DNA of 64,000 bases from Ruania suaedae (lineage in GTDB: Bacteria > Actinomycetota > Actinomycetes > Actinomycetales > Beutenbergiaceae), in contig NZ_CP088018.1 of the NCBI RefSeq assembly GCF_021049265.1, positions 930,001-994,000 on the forward strand. Direction: 5' to 3'. The notes beneath the pieces are model-generated. The model was given only the letters and a program-made list of their open reading frames with translations, had not been told where the DNA came from and made no database searches. Below, piece after piece: positions 18,292 through 26,579 of this stretch (positions are counted from its first letter, which is position 1; each line of letters starts with the position of its first letter). The translations under genes were made by a program, and so were the position numbers.

Positions 18292-18410
18292 TTGCCGCGC
18301 GCGCCCTTCGTCGCCGCTCTCGAAGAGCAGGAACAGAGCGGCCAGTCGGCTTCCTGAACAGCGTCGTCTGCGAGCACTCCGTGCTTCAGGGCGCTGCCAT
18401 GGACATTCAC
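18279..18410 (-). pseudogene. Truncated toxin of a CopG-linked toxin-antitoxin pair
   Basis: A 43-codon frame whose GTG overlaps the antitoxin stop by GTGA, the classic coupling in such pairs. The first ~20 residues contain SALKHGVLADDAVQEA, similar to the start of small toxins that commonly follow CopG-type antitoxins (usually about 80-90 residues, by recollection). After about residue 25 the sequence becomes arginine/serine-rich and unlike the family. It is interpreted as a toxin that lost its C-terminal two thirds. Confidence 0.5.
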
Positions 18411-18640
18411 GCTGCGAAGCCGGCCAACGCCCTGCGGATAGCTTCCGATCGTGAGATGTGCTCGCGCTCGGCAATGGCATCGACCGCAGCGACCTCCTCG
18501 GCAGTGAGGCGTACCGCGACAACCTGCATCGGCTCGGCGCCACGCCCTGGACGACCGCGGCCGCGGCGCTTCATCGCCTCGACGTCGTACCCGGCCTCGG
18601 CCTCGTGAGCCCACTGCCGGATCTGCTCTTCGCTCACCAT
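18407..18640 (-). CDS. Ribbon-helix-helix (CopG-family) antitoxin
   Basis: 77 residues. The C-terminal RHH domain reads MQVVAVRLTAEEVAAVDAIA then EREHISRSEAIRRALAGF: a strand followed by two helices. The N-terminal half (SEEQIRQWAHEAEAGYDVEA) is the typical helical extension of this antitoxin type. ATG at 18640 follows TACGAT by seven bases. The partner toxin immediately downstream is truncated, so this may persist as an orphan repressor. Confidence 0.8.
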   Translation of the reverse strand: MVSEEQIRQWAHEAEAGYDVEAMKRRGRGRPGRGAEPMQVVAVRLTAEEVAAVDAIAEREHISRSEAIRRALAGFAA

Positions 18641-18779
18641 GACCAAAATCGTATGACGAAAAAGCCGTCAGCGGAAGCACCGACTCGAGGCGAGCACATG
18701 CGGACCGGGAGGACGGGCGCCATGGGCCCCAGGTGGAATACTGACGCCTGGCAGCGACCGGCCCGACCACGGAGCACTG

Positions 18780-20171
18780 ATGACGCAGGAGATCGAGTAC
18801 CGCATCGAGCACGACACGATGGGGGAGGTGAAGGTCCCGAAGAACGCGACCTACCGGGCCCAGACCCAGCGAGCCGTCGAGAACTTCCAGATCTCCGGCA
18901 GCGGGATCTCCCGGCACCACATCGCCGCGCTCGCCCACATCAAGCGCGCGGCCGCGCAGGCCAACGCCGAGCTCGGGGTGCTGGACCAGGCGCGCGCGGA
19001 CGCGATCGGCGCGGCCGCCGACCGGGTGATCGCCGGCGAGTTCGACCATGACTTCCCGATCGACGTCTTCCAGACCGGGTCCGGCACGTCCTCGAACATG
19101 AACACCAACGAGGTCATCGCCACCCTCGCCTCCACCGATGCTCTCGACGTGCACCCCAACGACCACGTCAACGCCTCGCAGTCCTCCAACGACACCTTCC
19201 CGGCCTCGATCCACATCGCCGCCACCCAGGCCGTGATCGAGGAGCTGCTCCCTGGGCTGGAGACCCTCGCCACCTCCCTCGAGGCCAAGGCCCAGGAGTT
19301 CTCCGGCGTGGTCAAGGCCGGGCGCACGCACCTCATGGACGCCACCCCGGTCACCCTCGGCCAGGAGTTCGGCGGCTACGCCCAGCAGATCCGCAACGGC
19401 ATCGAGCGGGTCAAGGCCGCGCTCCCGCGGCTGGCCGAGCTGCCGCTCGGTGGCACGGCCGTGGGCACCGGCATCAACACCCCGCCCGGGTTCGCCCCGC
19501 GGGTGATCGAGCTGATCGCCGAGCGCACCGGGCTGCCGCTGACCGAGGCCCCGAACCACTTCGAGGCTCAGGGTGCGCAGGACTCGCTGGTGGAGACCTC
19601 CGGCCAGCTGCGCACCATCGCGGTCTCACTGGTCAAGATCTGCAACGACATCCGCTGGATGGGCTCCGGCCCGCGCGCCGGCCTCGGGGAGATCGCACTG
19701 CCGGACCTGCAGCCCGGCTCCTCGATCATGCCCGGCAAGGTCAACCCCGTGATCCCCGAGGCCACGCTGATGGTCTCGGCGCAGGTGATCGGCAACGACG
19801 CGACCATCGCGTTCGCCGGCACCACGGGCTCGTTCGAGCTGAACGTGATGCTGCCGGTGCTGGCCCGCAACATCCTCGAGTCGATCACCCTGCTCGCGAA
19901 CGCCTCCACCCACTTGGCCACCAAGTGTGTGGACGGTATCGCCGCCAACGAAGAACGGGCGCTGCAGCTGGCCGAGTCCTCACCCTCGATCGTGACCCCG
20001 CTGAACCGGCACATCGGCTACGAGGCCGCGGCGAAGATCGCCAAGCACTCGGTGGTCGAGGGCATGACCATCCGTGAGGCGGTCGAAGACCTCGGCTACG
20101 TCGAGCGCGGCGAGATCACCCCGGAGATCCTCGACCAGGCCCTCGACGTCTCCACGATGACCCACCCCTGA
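18780..20171 (+). CDS. fumC: Class II fumarate hydratase
   Basis: 463 residues, full length. Interconverts fumarate and L-malate in the TCA cycle. Superfamily motifs: [59 protein letters not shown] and the signature [15 protein letters not shown]. Aspartase is the close alternative, but length and pattern fit actinobacterial FumC best. ATG with GGAGCA upstream. Confidence 0.95.
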   Translation: MTQEIEYRIEHDTMGEVKVPKNATYRAQTQRAVENFQISGSGISRHHIAALAHIKRAAAQANAELGVLDQARADAIGAAADRVIAGEFDHDFPIDVFQTGSGTSSNMNTNEVIATLASTDALDVHPNDHVNASQSSNDTFPASIHIAATQAVIEELLPGLETLATSLEAKAQEFSGVVKAGRTHLMDATPVTLGQEFGGYAQQIRNGIERVKAALPRLAELPLGGTAVGTGINTPPGFAPRVIELIAERTGLPLTEAPNHFEAQGAQDSLVETSGQLRTIAVSLVKICNDIRWMGSGPRAGLGEIALPDLQPGSSIMPGKVNPVIPEATLMVSAQVIGNDATIAFAGTTGSFELNVMLPVLARNILESITLLANASTHLATKCVDGIAANEERALQLAESSPSIVTPLNRHIGYEAAAKIAKHSVVEGMTIREAVEDLGYVERGEITPEILDQALDVSTMTHP

Positions 20172-20183
20172 GCAGCAACGCAC

Positions 20184-20219
20184 GACGCCGGGTGGCACCG
20201 TTCGGTGTCACCCGGCGTC
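20184..20219. terminator. Bidirectional hairpin between fumC and pepN
   Basis: GACGCCGGGTG and CACCCGGCGTC form an 11-bp perfect outer stem, continued inward by CACCG/CGGTG after one wobble pair, around a TT loop. It lies 12 bp after the fumC stop and 6 bp after the convergent pepN stop, so it can serve both. Confidence 0.85.
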
Positions 20220-20225
20220 TGCGTA

Positions 20226-22769
20226 TCAGCGGTGGACGGCCTGCTGCGCCGTCAGCGCCCGCTGCATGTCATCCAGACCCTCGCGCACGAACCGCTTCGC
20301 GGACGGGTTCGCCGAGGAGGTCTCCAGCCACTGTGACACCCGCGCCACCGCGGCCTCGGAGGCCAGTACCAGCGGGAACATGTACGTCAGCGCCGTGGAC
20401 GTGCGCTGCACGCCCTTCTCCTCCCACATCGTCTCCGCGGCGGTGAGGTAACGCTCGAGGTAGGGCTCGAGCAGCTCGGCCTGGCCGAGCGTGGCGAACC
20501 CGACGGCGATCTGACGCTGGGTCTCGTTCGGGACGTCGTCACGCTCGATCGCATCCCGCCAGGCGGTGGCCTTGGCCTCGGCGTCGGGGCGGACCGCCCG
20601 CGCCAGGGCTGCCCGCTCCTGACCGGAGATGGTGGCGTCGGCCTCCAGCTCGGCGGCGATCCGGTCCTCACCGGCGCGCCCGGTGCGGACCAGCCCGGTG
20701 AGCAGCGACCAGCGCAGGTCGGTGTCCACGGTCAGCCCCTCGAGCGGGCTGGACCCCTCGAGCAGGGCCTCGATCAGGTCCAGGCTCTCCGGCGTCTCGG
20801 CCCCACCGGCCAGCGCACGCGCGAAGCTGAGCTGGTGGTCGCTGCCCGGCGCCGCCTGCTGGAGCAGTTCGCGCAGGCCCGCCTCCCAGACCTCGCGCAG
20901 ACCGTCGCGCAGGCTCGGGTGGGCGTACAGCTCGATCGCGGTGCGCACCGACCCGGTGAGCCGGGCGACCGCCGTCAGGTCGGTCTCGCTGCCCACACCG
21001 GCCAGCACGAGGTCCACGAAGGCCGAGACCGGGAGCTGAGCGTCGCGGGTCATGTCCCAGGCTGCCCCCCACAGCAAGGCGCGGGTGAGCGAGTCCGGCG
21101 CGTCCTGGATGTGGGCGACCGCGGTGGCCAGCGAGCGCTCGTCGAGGCGGATCTTGGCGTAGGTGAGGTCACCGTCGTTGAGCAGCAGCAGATCGGGCTG
21201 GGCCTTGCCGGCGAGCTCCTCGATCACGGTCGAGGCGCCGCGCACGTCGACCTCCACCCGCTCGCGCAGCGTGAGGGCACCCTCGCGCAGGTCGTACAGG
21301 CCGATGCCGATCCGGTGACGGCGCAGCGTGGGAAATTCCGCCGCGGCGCCCTGGCGCACGGTGAAGGTCTCGTAGGCTCCGCCGTCGGAGAGCGTGAACT
21401 CCGGGGAGAGGGTGTTCACCCCGGAGGTCTTCAGCCACTCATCCGCCCAGGGGCCCAGCTCCCGGCCGGAGGAGGCCTCCAGGGCCCGGAGCAGGTCGGC
21501 GAACTCGGTGTTGGAGAAGGCGTGCTCGGTGAAGTAGGCGCGCAGCCCGGCCAGGAACTCCTCCAGGCCCACCCAGGCCACGAGCTGCTTGAGGGTGGAG
21601 GCGCCCTTGGCGTAGGTGATCCCGTCGAAGTTGACCTCCACGGCCTCCAGGTCGTGGTTGTCCGCCGCGATGGGGTGGGTGGAGGGCAACTGGTCCTGCC
21701 GGTAGGCCCAGTTCTTGCGGGCGTTGGTGAAGGCGGTCCAGACCTCGGTGTACTCGGTGGCACTGGCCATCGCGTGGTGGGAGGCCCACTCGGCGAAGGA
21801 CTCGTTCAGCCACAGGTCGTCCCACCACATCATCGTGACGAGGTCGCCGAACCACATGTGCGCCATCTCGTGCAGGATCGTGTTGGCGCGGTTCTGGTAG
21901 AAGGAGTGCGTCTGCCGCGACCGGGGCAGGTACTCGTCCCGGAAGGTGACGGCGCCGGCGTTCTCCATCGCGCCCATGTTGTACTCCGGCACGTACAGCT
22001 GGTCGTACTTGCCGAAGGCGTAGGGGACGCCGAAGGTCTCCTCGAAGAAGGCGAAGCCCTGCTTGGTGATGTGCAGCAGGGTCTCCACGTCCAGGTGCTC
22101 GGTCTGCGACTGGCGGCAGTAGTGGCCCAGCGGGATGGTCCCGTGCGCGCCCTGGTAGGAGTCGAGCACCTCGTGGTACTCACCGGCGATCAGCGCGGTG
22201 ATGTAGGTCGACATCCGCTCCGTGGTCGGGAAGGCCCAGGTGGCGGTGCCTTCGCCGGCCGGGGTGGGCTGCGGGGTCGCGGCGTTGGAGATGACCCGCC
22301 ACTGCTGCGGTGCGGTGACGGTGAAGGTGAACACCGACTTCAGGTCGGGCTGCTCGAAGGTGGTGTAGACGCGGCGGGCGTCCGGCACCTCGAACTGGGT
22401 GTAGGTGTAGACGCGCTGATCGGCCGGGTCCACGAACCGGTGCAGGCCCTCCCCGGTGCGGGAGTAGGGGAGCGTGGCCTCCACCCGCAGCTCGTTCTGC
22501 GCGGCCAGGTTCTCGAGCCGGATCCGGGAGTCGGCGTAGACATCCGCGGCCGCCAACTCGGTCCCGTTGAGCGTGATCCGGTGGATCTCGGCGCCCACCA
22601 GGTCGGCGAAGGTGGACCCTCCTGGCTGCGAGCAGGAGAACCGGATCACGGTGGTGCTGGCGAAGTGGGTCTCCGAACCGGTCAGGTCCAGATCGATGGC
22701 GTAGGAGTCGACGGAGAGGAGGGCGGCGCGGGTAGCGGCCTCGTCCCGGGTCAGATTGGTTCCAGGCAT
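20226..22769 (-). CDS. pepN: Aminopeptidase N (M1 family)
   Basis: 847 residues, the usual actinobacterial PepN length. Cytosolic zinc metallopeptidase removing N-terminal residues. The substrate-binding VPEYNMGAMENAGAVTF is followed by TILHEMAHMWFGDLVT (HExxH) and LWLNESFAEW (third zinc ligand Glu), and the C-terminal ERAP1-like helical domain fills the last ~350 residues. ATG at 22769 has GGAAAGA at a fitting distance; the open frame upstream of it has no homologous character. Confidence 0.96.
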   Translation of the reverse strand: MPGTNLTRDEAATRAALLSVDSYAIDLDLTGSETHFASTTVIRFSCSQPGGSTFADLVGAEIHRITLNGTELAAADVYADSRIRLENLAAQNELRVEATLPYSRTGEGLHRFVDPADQRVYTYTQFEVPDARRVYTTFEQPDLKSVFTFTVTAPQQWRVISNAATPQPTPAGEGTATWAFPTTERMSTYITALIAGEYHEVLDSYQGAHGTIPLGHYCRQSQTEHLDVETLLHITKQGFAFFEETFGVPYAFGKYDQLYVPEYNMGAMENAGAVTFRDEYLPRSRQTHSFYQNRANTILHEMAHMWFGDLVTMMWWDDLWLNESFAEWASHHAMASATEYTEVWTAFTNARKNWAYRQDQLPSTHPIAADNHDLEAVEVNFDGITYAKGASTLKQLVAWVGLEEFLAGLRAYFTEHAFSNTEFADLLRALEASSGRELGPWADEWLKTSGVNTLSPEFTLSDGGAYETFTVRQGAAAEFPTLRRHRIGIGLYDLREGALTLRERVEVDVRGASTVIEELAGKAQPDLLLLNDGDLTYAKIRLDERSLATAVAHIQDAPDSLTRALLWGAAWDMTRDAQLPVSAFVDLVLAGVGSETDLTAVARLTGSVRTAIELYAHPSLRDGLREVWEAGLRELLQQAAPGSDHQLSFARALAGGAETPESLDLIEALLEGSSPLEGLTVDTDLRWSLLTGLVRTGRAGEDRIAAELEADATISGQERAALARAVRPDAEAKATAWRDAIERDDVPNETQRQIAVGFATLGQAELLEPYLERYLTAAETMWEEKGVQRTSTALTYMFPLVLASEAAVARVSQWLETSSANPSAKRFVREGLDDMQRALTAQQAVHR

Positions 22770-22846
22770 GAGCCGATCTTTCCATGACTCGGGCCGCCGC
22801 GCGCCGGTCAGTGCACGACTGCGGGGCGAGTCGTGCACCTCCAGGC

Positions 22847-23338
22847 TCAGGCGTGACGCAGCACCAGTTCGTCCACCACCCGCCCACGTGCCGCGTCGTA
22901 GCCCGATTCCTCACCCACATGGTGGAAACCGTTGCGGCGCAGGACCACCACGGCGGGCTTGTTGTGGCGCGGCACCCGGGCGATCATCGGGCGCACGGTG
23001 ATCTCGTGGAGGAACTGCCCGAGCGCCTGGGTGGTGATGCCGCGGCCCCAGCAGGCCCGCTCGATCCAGAAGGAGACCCGGTGCTCGTCGGACACGGTGC
23101 GCTCGCGGATGTGGCCCACCACGCGGGCGCCGCCCTGCTCGGCGATCTCGATGGTGCGCACGTGCACGGACTCGTCGGCGCGCAGGTGGCGCCAGTGGGC
23201 GTCGAACCCCTGCCGGTCGTTCGGGTCCTCGAAGACCTCACCGGCCAGGGAGGCCGCCTGCGGATCGCGCAGCTGGGCGAAGAAGGCGTCCAGATCGCCA
23301 TCCTGAACCGGACGCAACGTGACGTTCTGCTGGGACAT
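22847..23338 (-). CDS. GNAT-family N-acetyltransferase
   Basis: 163 residues. VTLRPVQDGDLDAFFAQLRD opens a GNAT fold; VSFWIERACWGRGITTQALG contains the acetyl-CoA-binding turn, and RHNKPAVVVLRRNGF the helix-strand near the end. It is of the RimJ/RimL-like type, but the acceptor is unknown. ATG at 23338 with GGGAGGTG upstream. Confidence 0.88.
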   Translation of the reverse strand: MSQQNVTLRPVQDGDLDAFFAQLRDPQAASLAGEVFEDPNDRQGFDAHWRHLRADESVHVRTIEIAEQGGARVVGHIRERTVSDEHRVSFWIERACWGRGITTQALGQFLHEITVRPMIARVPRHNKPAVVVLRRNGFHHVGEESGYDAARGRVVDELVLRHA

Positions 23339-23377
23339 CAGCGCACCTCCCGCGGGTGTCGCCATCGTAGAGCGCAT

Positions 23378-24820
23378 TCACCCGATCAGCATGCCGACGA
23401 AGGTGGCGCTCATCAGGTTCGCCAGCGTGGCCGCGAGCACCGCACGCAGACCGAGCTGGGCGATGTCACCGCGGCGCTTCGGGGCGATGCCGCCCAGACC
23501 GCCGAGCAGGATGCCGATCGAGCCCAGGTTGGCGAAGCCGGTGAGGGCGAAGGTGACCACCGCCTGCGTCTTGGCGGAGAAGTTCTCCGCCTGGGGGGCG
23601 AAGTCGCTGAAGGCGACGAACTCGTTCAGGATCACCTTCTGGCCGAGGAAGCTGCCCGCCTGCAGGGCCTCACCCCAGGGGACCCCGACGGCGAACATCA
23701 CCGGGGCGAAGACGTACCCGAGGATGGACTCGATGGTCAGCTCGGCCCCGAACCAGCCGGCGATCCAGCCGACGAGCAGGTTGCCGAGAGCGATCAGGGA
23801 GATGAAGGCCAGCAGCATCGCGCCGACGTTGAGCGCCAGCCGCAGCCCGTCCCCGGCGCCGCGGGCGGCGGCGTCGATGACGTTGCGTGCCTTCTCGGGC
23901 TCGTCCTCGTCGTCGTCATCGGGCTCGTCGGGCTCGGGCTCGGTCGTGGGACGGGAGTCGTCGCTGCCGCTGACCGTGCCCGTGGTGGTGGTCGTCTCGG
24001 TCCCCGCGCCGGCGCCCACGGGTGCTGAGCGGCGGTAGCGGTGGCCGCCGAGCTCGGAGTCGCCCGAGTCGCCGGTGTCCTCGGCGTCGGCCGAGCCCCC
24101 ACCGGCCGTGGCCGAGCCCCCACCCGCCGTGGCCGGTACGGGCTCGCGCTCGCGGGTGCGCTCGAGCGAGCCGCTGGGCACGAGTAGCTTGGCCATCGCC
24201 AGGGCGCCGGGCGCGGCCATGAAGCTGGCGGCGATGAGGTAGTCCAGCCGGGCGCCGAGCAGCGCGTACCCCACCAGCACCGAGCCGGCCACGGTGGTCA
24301 GCCCGCCGGTCATCACCGCGAACAGCTCGGACTGGCTCAGCCGCTTCACGTACGGGCGAATCACCAGCGGAGCCTCGGTCTGGCCGACGAAGATGTTCGC
24401 GGCCGCGTTCATCGACTCCGGCCGGGTGGTGCCCAGCACCTTCGCCAGCCCACCGCCGATGATGCGCACCACCCACTGCAGCGCGCCCAGGTGGTAGAGC
24501 ACCGCCGTGAGGGAGGCGAAGAAGACGATCACCGGCAACACCTGGAAGGCGAAGATCGAGCCCTCCTCGGGCAGCACCGGCCCGAACAGGAACTCGATCC
24601 CGCTGGTGGAGGTGCCGATAACCGCCTGCACCCCTGAGGAGATGGTCTCCAGCGCGCTCTCGCCCCACGGCACGTAGAGCACGAGCACCGCGATGACCAG
24701 CTGGGTGGCCAGCGCCAGCCCGACGGTGCGCACCCGGATCTTGCGCCGGTCGGCGGAGAACAGCAGGGCGACGCCGAGCAGGAGAATCATCCCGCCCAGC
24801 CCCCAGAGGACGTCGATCAC
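23378..24820 (-). CDS. Concentrative nucleoside transporter (CNT/NupC family) with acidic central insert
   Basis: 480 residues; typical bacterial CNTs are about 400-420. N-terminal helices begin LWGLGGMILLLGVALLF; the transport core has FVGQTEAPLVIRPYVKRLSQ, MTGGLTTVAGSVLVGY and, in the C-terminal half, KVILNEFVAFSDF and FALTGFANLGSIGI. Between the halves lies a ~100-residue hydrophilic segment rich in Gly, Ser, Thr, Asp and Glu (two GGGSA units and a DDDDEDEPEKA tract). Nucleoside uptake is driven by Na+ or H+. The GTG at 24820 has GAGAGGTG upstream. Confidence 0.92.
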   Translation of the reverse strand: MIDVLWGLGGMILLLGVALLFSADRRKIRVRTVGLALATQLVIAVLVLYVPWGESALETISSGVQAVIGTSTSGIEFLFGPVLPEEGSIFAFQVLPVIVFFASLTAVLYHLGALQWVVRIIGGGLAKVLGTTRPESMNAAANIFVGQTEAPLVIRPYVKRLSQSELFAVMTGGLTTVAGSVLVGYALLGARLDYLIAASFMAAPGALAMAKLLVPSGSLERTREREPVPATAGGGSATAGGGSADAEDTGDSGDSELGGHRYRRSAPVGAGAGTETTTTTGTVSGSDDSRPTTEPEPDEPDDDDEDEPEKARNVIDAAARGAGDGLRLALNVGAMLLAFISLIALGNLLVGWIAGWFGAELTIESILGYVFAPVMFAVGVPWGEALQAGSFLGQKVILNEFVAFSDFAPQAENFSAKTQAVVTFALTGFANLGSIGILLGGLGGIAPKRRGDIAQLGLRAVLAATLANLMSATFVGMLIG

Positions 24821-24912
24821 GGCAGGCACCTCTCGTCGTCGGGCGGTGTGCACACCCAGGGTGCCACGCACGGGACGGGGCAGCATCGCGAGCCTGCCCC
24901 GACCCCGGAGCC

Positions 24913-25185
24913 TCAGACCGCCGTCGGCGTGGCCTCCTGCGCACGCTCACGCCGCCGGCGGCGGGGCGAGCCGGAACGCCCGGCCGAGGCCACGCGCGGC
25001 GCGGTGCCAGGCCAGGGCGGGGTCGCCGTCGCGGGCAGGCCGGTACCGGAGCAGGAGGCGCCGCCGCGGCGCGAACGGTGGGCGGCCAGGGTGCCGTAGC
25101 GGGTCAGGTCGACCACGGTGCCGCAGTGCGGGCAGCCGGTCGAGGAGAGCTGGGGGGCCGGGGGGAAGGAACCGAAGAAGGACAT
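24913..25185 (-). CDS. Small zinc-ribbon-like protein
   Basis: 90 residues. CPHCGTVVDLTRYGTLAAHR followed by CSGTG suggests a metal-binding knuckle (C-x2-C and a later H/C). The rest is basic and low-complexity (RRRRRERAQ). The ATG begins MSFFGSFPPAPQ. No strong ribosome site is visible. Role unknown; the neighbours (nucleoside transporter, ackA) do not suggest one. Confidence 0.55.
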   Translation of the reverse strand: MSFFGSFPPAPQLSSTGCPHCGTVVDLTRYGTLAAHRSRRGGASCSGTGLPATATPPWPGTAPRVASAGRSGSPRRRRRERAQEATPTAV

Positions 25186-25337
25186 GAGGCGTCTGCGCTT
25201 TCGAGGCGTCGAGACTGCGCGATGGGGGGCTCAGCAACGTGCACGCACGTGGGTCACCACGCCACCGTTGGCAGCGAAGGGATACAGGGAGGTGATCGGG
25301 GTGCGGACCTACGTCTGAGCATCGACCGGGAGGAATG

Positions 25338-26579
25338 CTACCCCGGCTGCGGGCCTGCTTTCGCACCGGTGACGGCGACCGCCTCGCGGGCGATCTCGGC
25401 CTCCTCGTTCGTGGGCACCACCAGCACCGCCACGGGGGAGGAGTCGGTGGAGATGCGCACTGGATCGGGTCCGCTGCGGCGGCGCTCATTGGCGCCGGGA
25501 TCGAGCTCGATGCCCAGGTGCTCCAGGCCCGTGAGTGCGCCGGCGCGCACCGGCGCCGAGTTCTCCCCGATGCCCGCGGTGAACACGACGGCGTCCACCC
25601 GGCCGAGCACGGCGGTGTAGGCGCCGATGTACTTGCGCAGGCGGTAGGTGTAGACCTCCATGCCCAGCCGGGCGTGCTCGTCGCCGGCGTCCATCGCCTC
25701 GGCCACGTCGCGCATGTCCGAGTGCCCGGTGAGGCCGAGCATGCCCGAGCGGCGGTTCATGAGGGTGTCGATCTCGTCGATGCTCATCCCGGCGGTGCGG
25801 GCCAGGTGGAAGACCACCGCGGGGTCGATGTCGCCGGTGCGGGTGCCCATCACCAGGCCCTCCAGCGGGGTCAGGCCCATCGAGGTGTCCACCGAGCGGC
25901 CGTTCTGGACGGCGGTGGCGGAGGCGCCGTTGCCCAGGTGCAGCACGATGAGGTTGGCCTGCTCAGCCGGGATGCCCAGGTGCTGGGCGGCCACCCGGGA
26001 GACGTACTGGTGGGAGGTGCCGTGCGCGCCATAGCGACGGATGCGGTGGCGCTCAGCCACCTCCCGGTCCAGGGCGTAGGTGGCGGCCTGCTCGGGCATC
26101 GTCAGGTGGAAGGCGGTGTCGAAGACGGCCACGTGCGGGATCTCAGTGAAGGTGGCGCGGGCAGCGCGGATGCCCTCCAGGTTGGGCGGGTTATGCAGCG
26201 GCGCCAGCGTGGCGAGGTCCTCGATGATCGACTCCACCTCGTCATCGATCACCACCGAGCCGCCGAACCGGGCGCCGCCCTGGACCACCCGGTGGCCCAC
26301 GGCCACCAGGTTCGCCTCGGCCAGGTCGGGTCCGTGCTCGGCGAAGGCGTCGGTCATCGCGGCCATGGCGGCGCCGTGATCGGGCACGTCCAGGTCACGC
26401 TCGTGGTCGGTCCCGACGGTGGTGTGGGTGAGGCGGCCGCCCTCGGCGCCCACCCGCTCGATCAGCCCGGTGGCGATCGCGGTGCCGGTGGCGGGGTCGA
26501 GGACCTGGTACTTCAGCGAGGATGACCCGGCGTTGACGACCAGGACGTGCTGCGCCGTCGTGGTGTCTGCGCTGCTCAT
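25338..26579 (-). CDS. ackA: Acetate kinase
   Basis: 413 residues. Converts acetyl phosphate and ADP to acetate and ATP, reversibly. ASKHA motifs: VLVVNAGSSSLKYQVLD at the N-terminus, VAVFDTAFH, RYGAHGTSHQYVS, LIVLHLGNGASATAVQNGRS and the C-terminal VVFTAGIGENSAPVR. Its ATG overlaps the pta stop by one base (TGATG), giving the operon pta-ackA. Confidence 0.97.
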   Translation of the reverse strand: MSSADTTTAQHVLVVNAGSSSLKYQVLDPATGTAIATGLIERVGAEGGRLTHTTVGTDHERDLDVPDHGAAMAAMTDAFAEHGPDLAEANLVAVGHRVVQGGARFGGSVVIDDEVESIIEDLATLAPLHNPPNLEGIRAARATFTEIPHVAVFDTAFHLTMPEQAATYALDREVAERHRIRRYGAHGTSHQYVSRVAAQHLGIPAEQANLIVLHLGNGASATAVQNGRSVDTSMGLTPLEGLVMGTRTGDIDPAVVFHLARTAGMSIDEIDTLMNRRSGMLGLTGHSDMRDVAEAMDAGDEHARLGMEVYTYRLRKYIGAYTAVLGRVDAVVFTAGIGENSAPVRAGALTGLEHLGIELDPGANERRRSGPDPVRISTDSSPVAVLVVPTNEEAEIAREAVAVTGAKAGPQPG

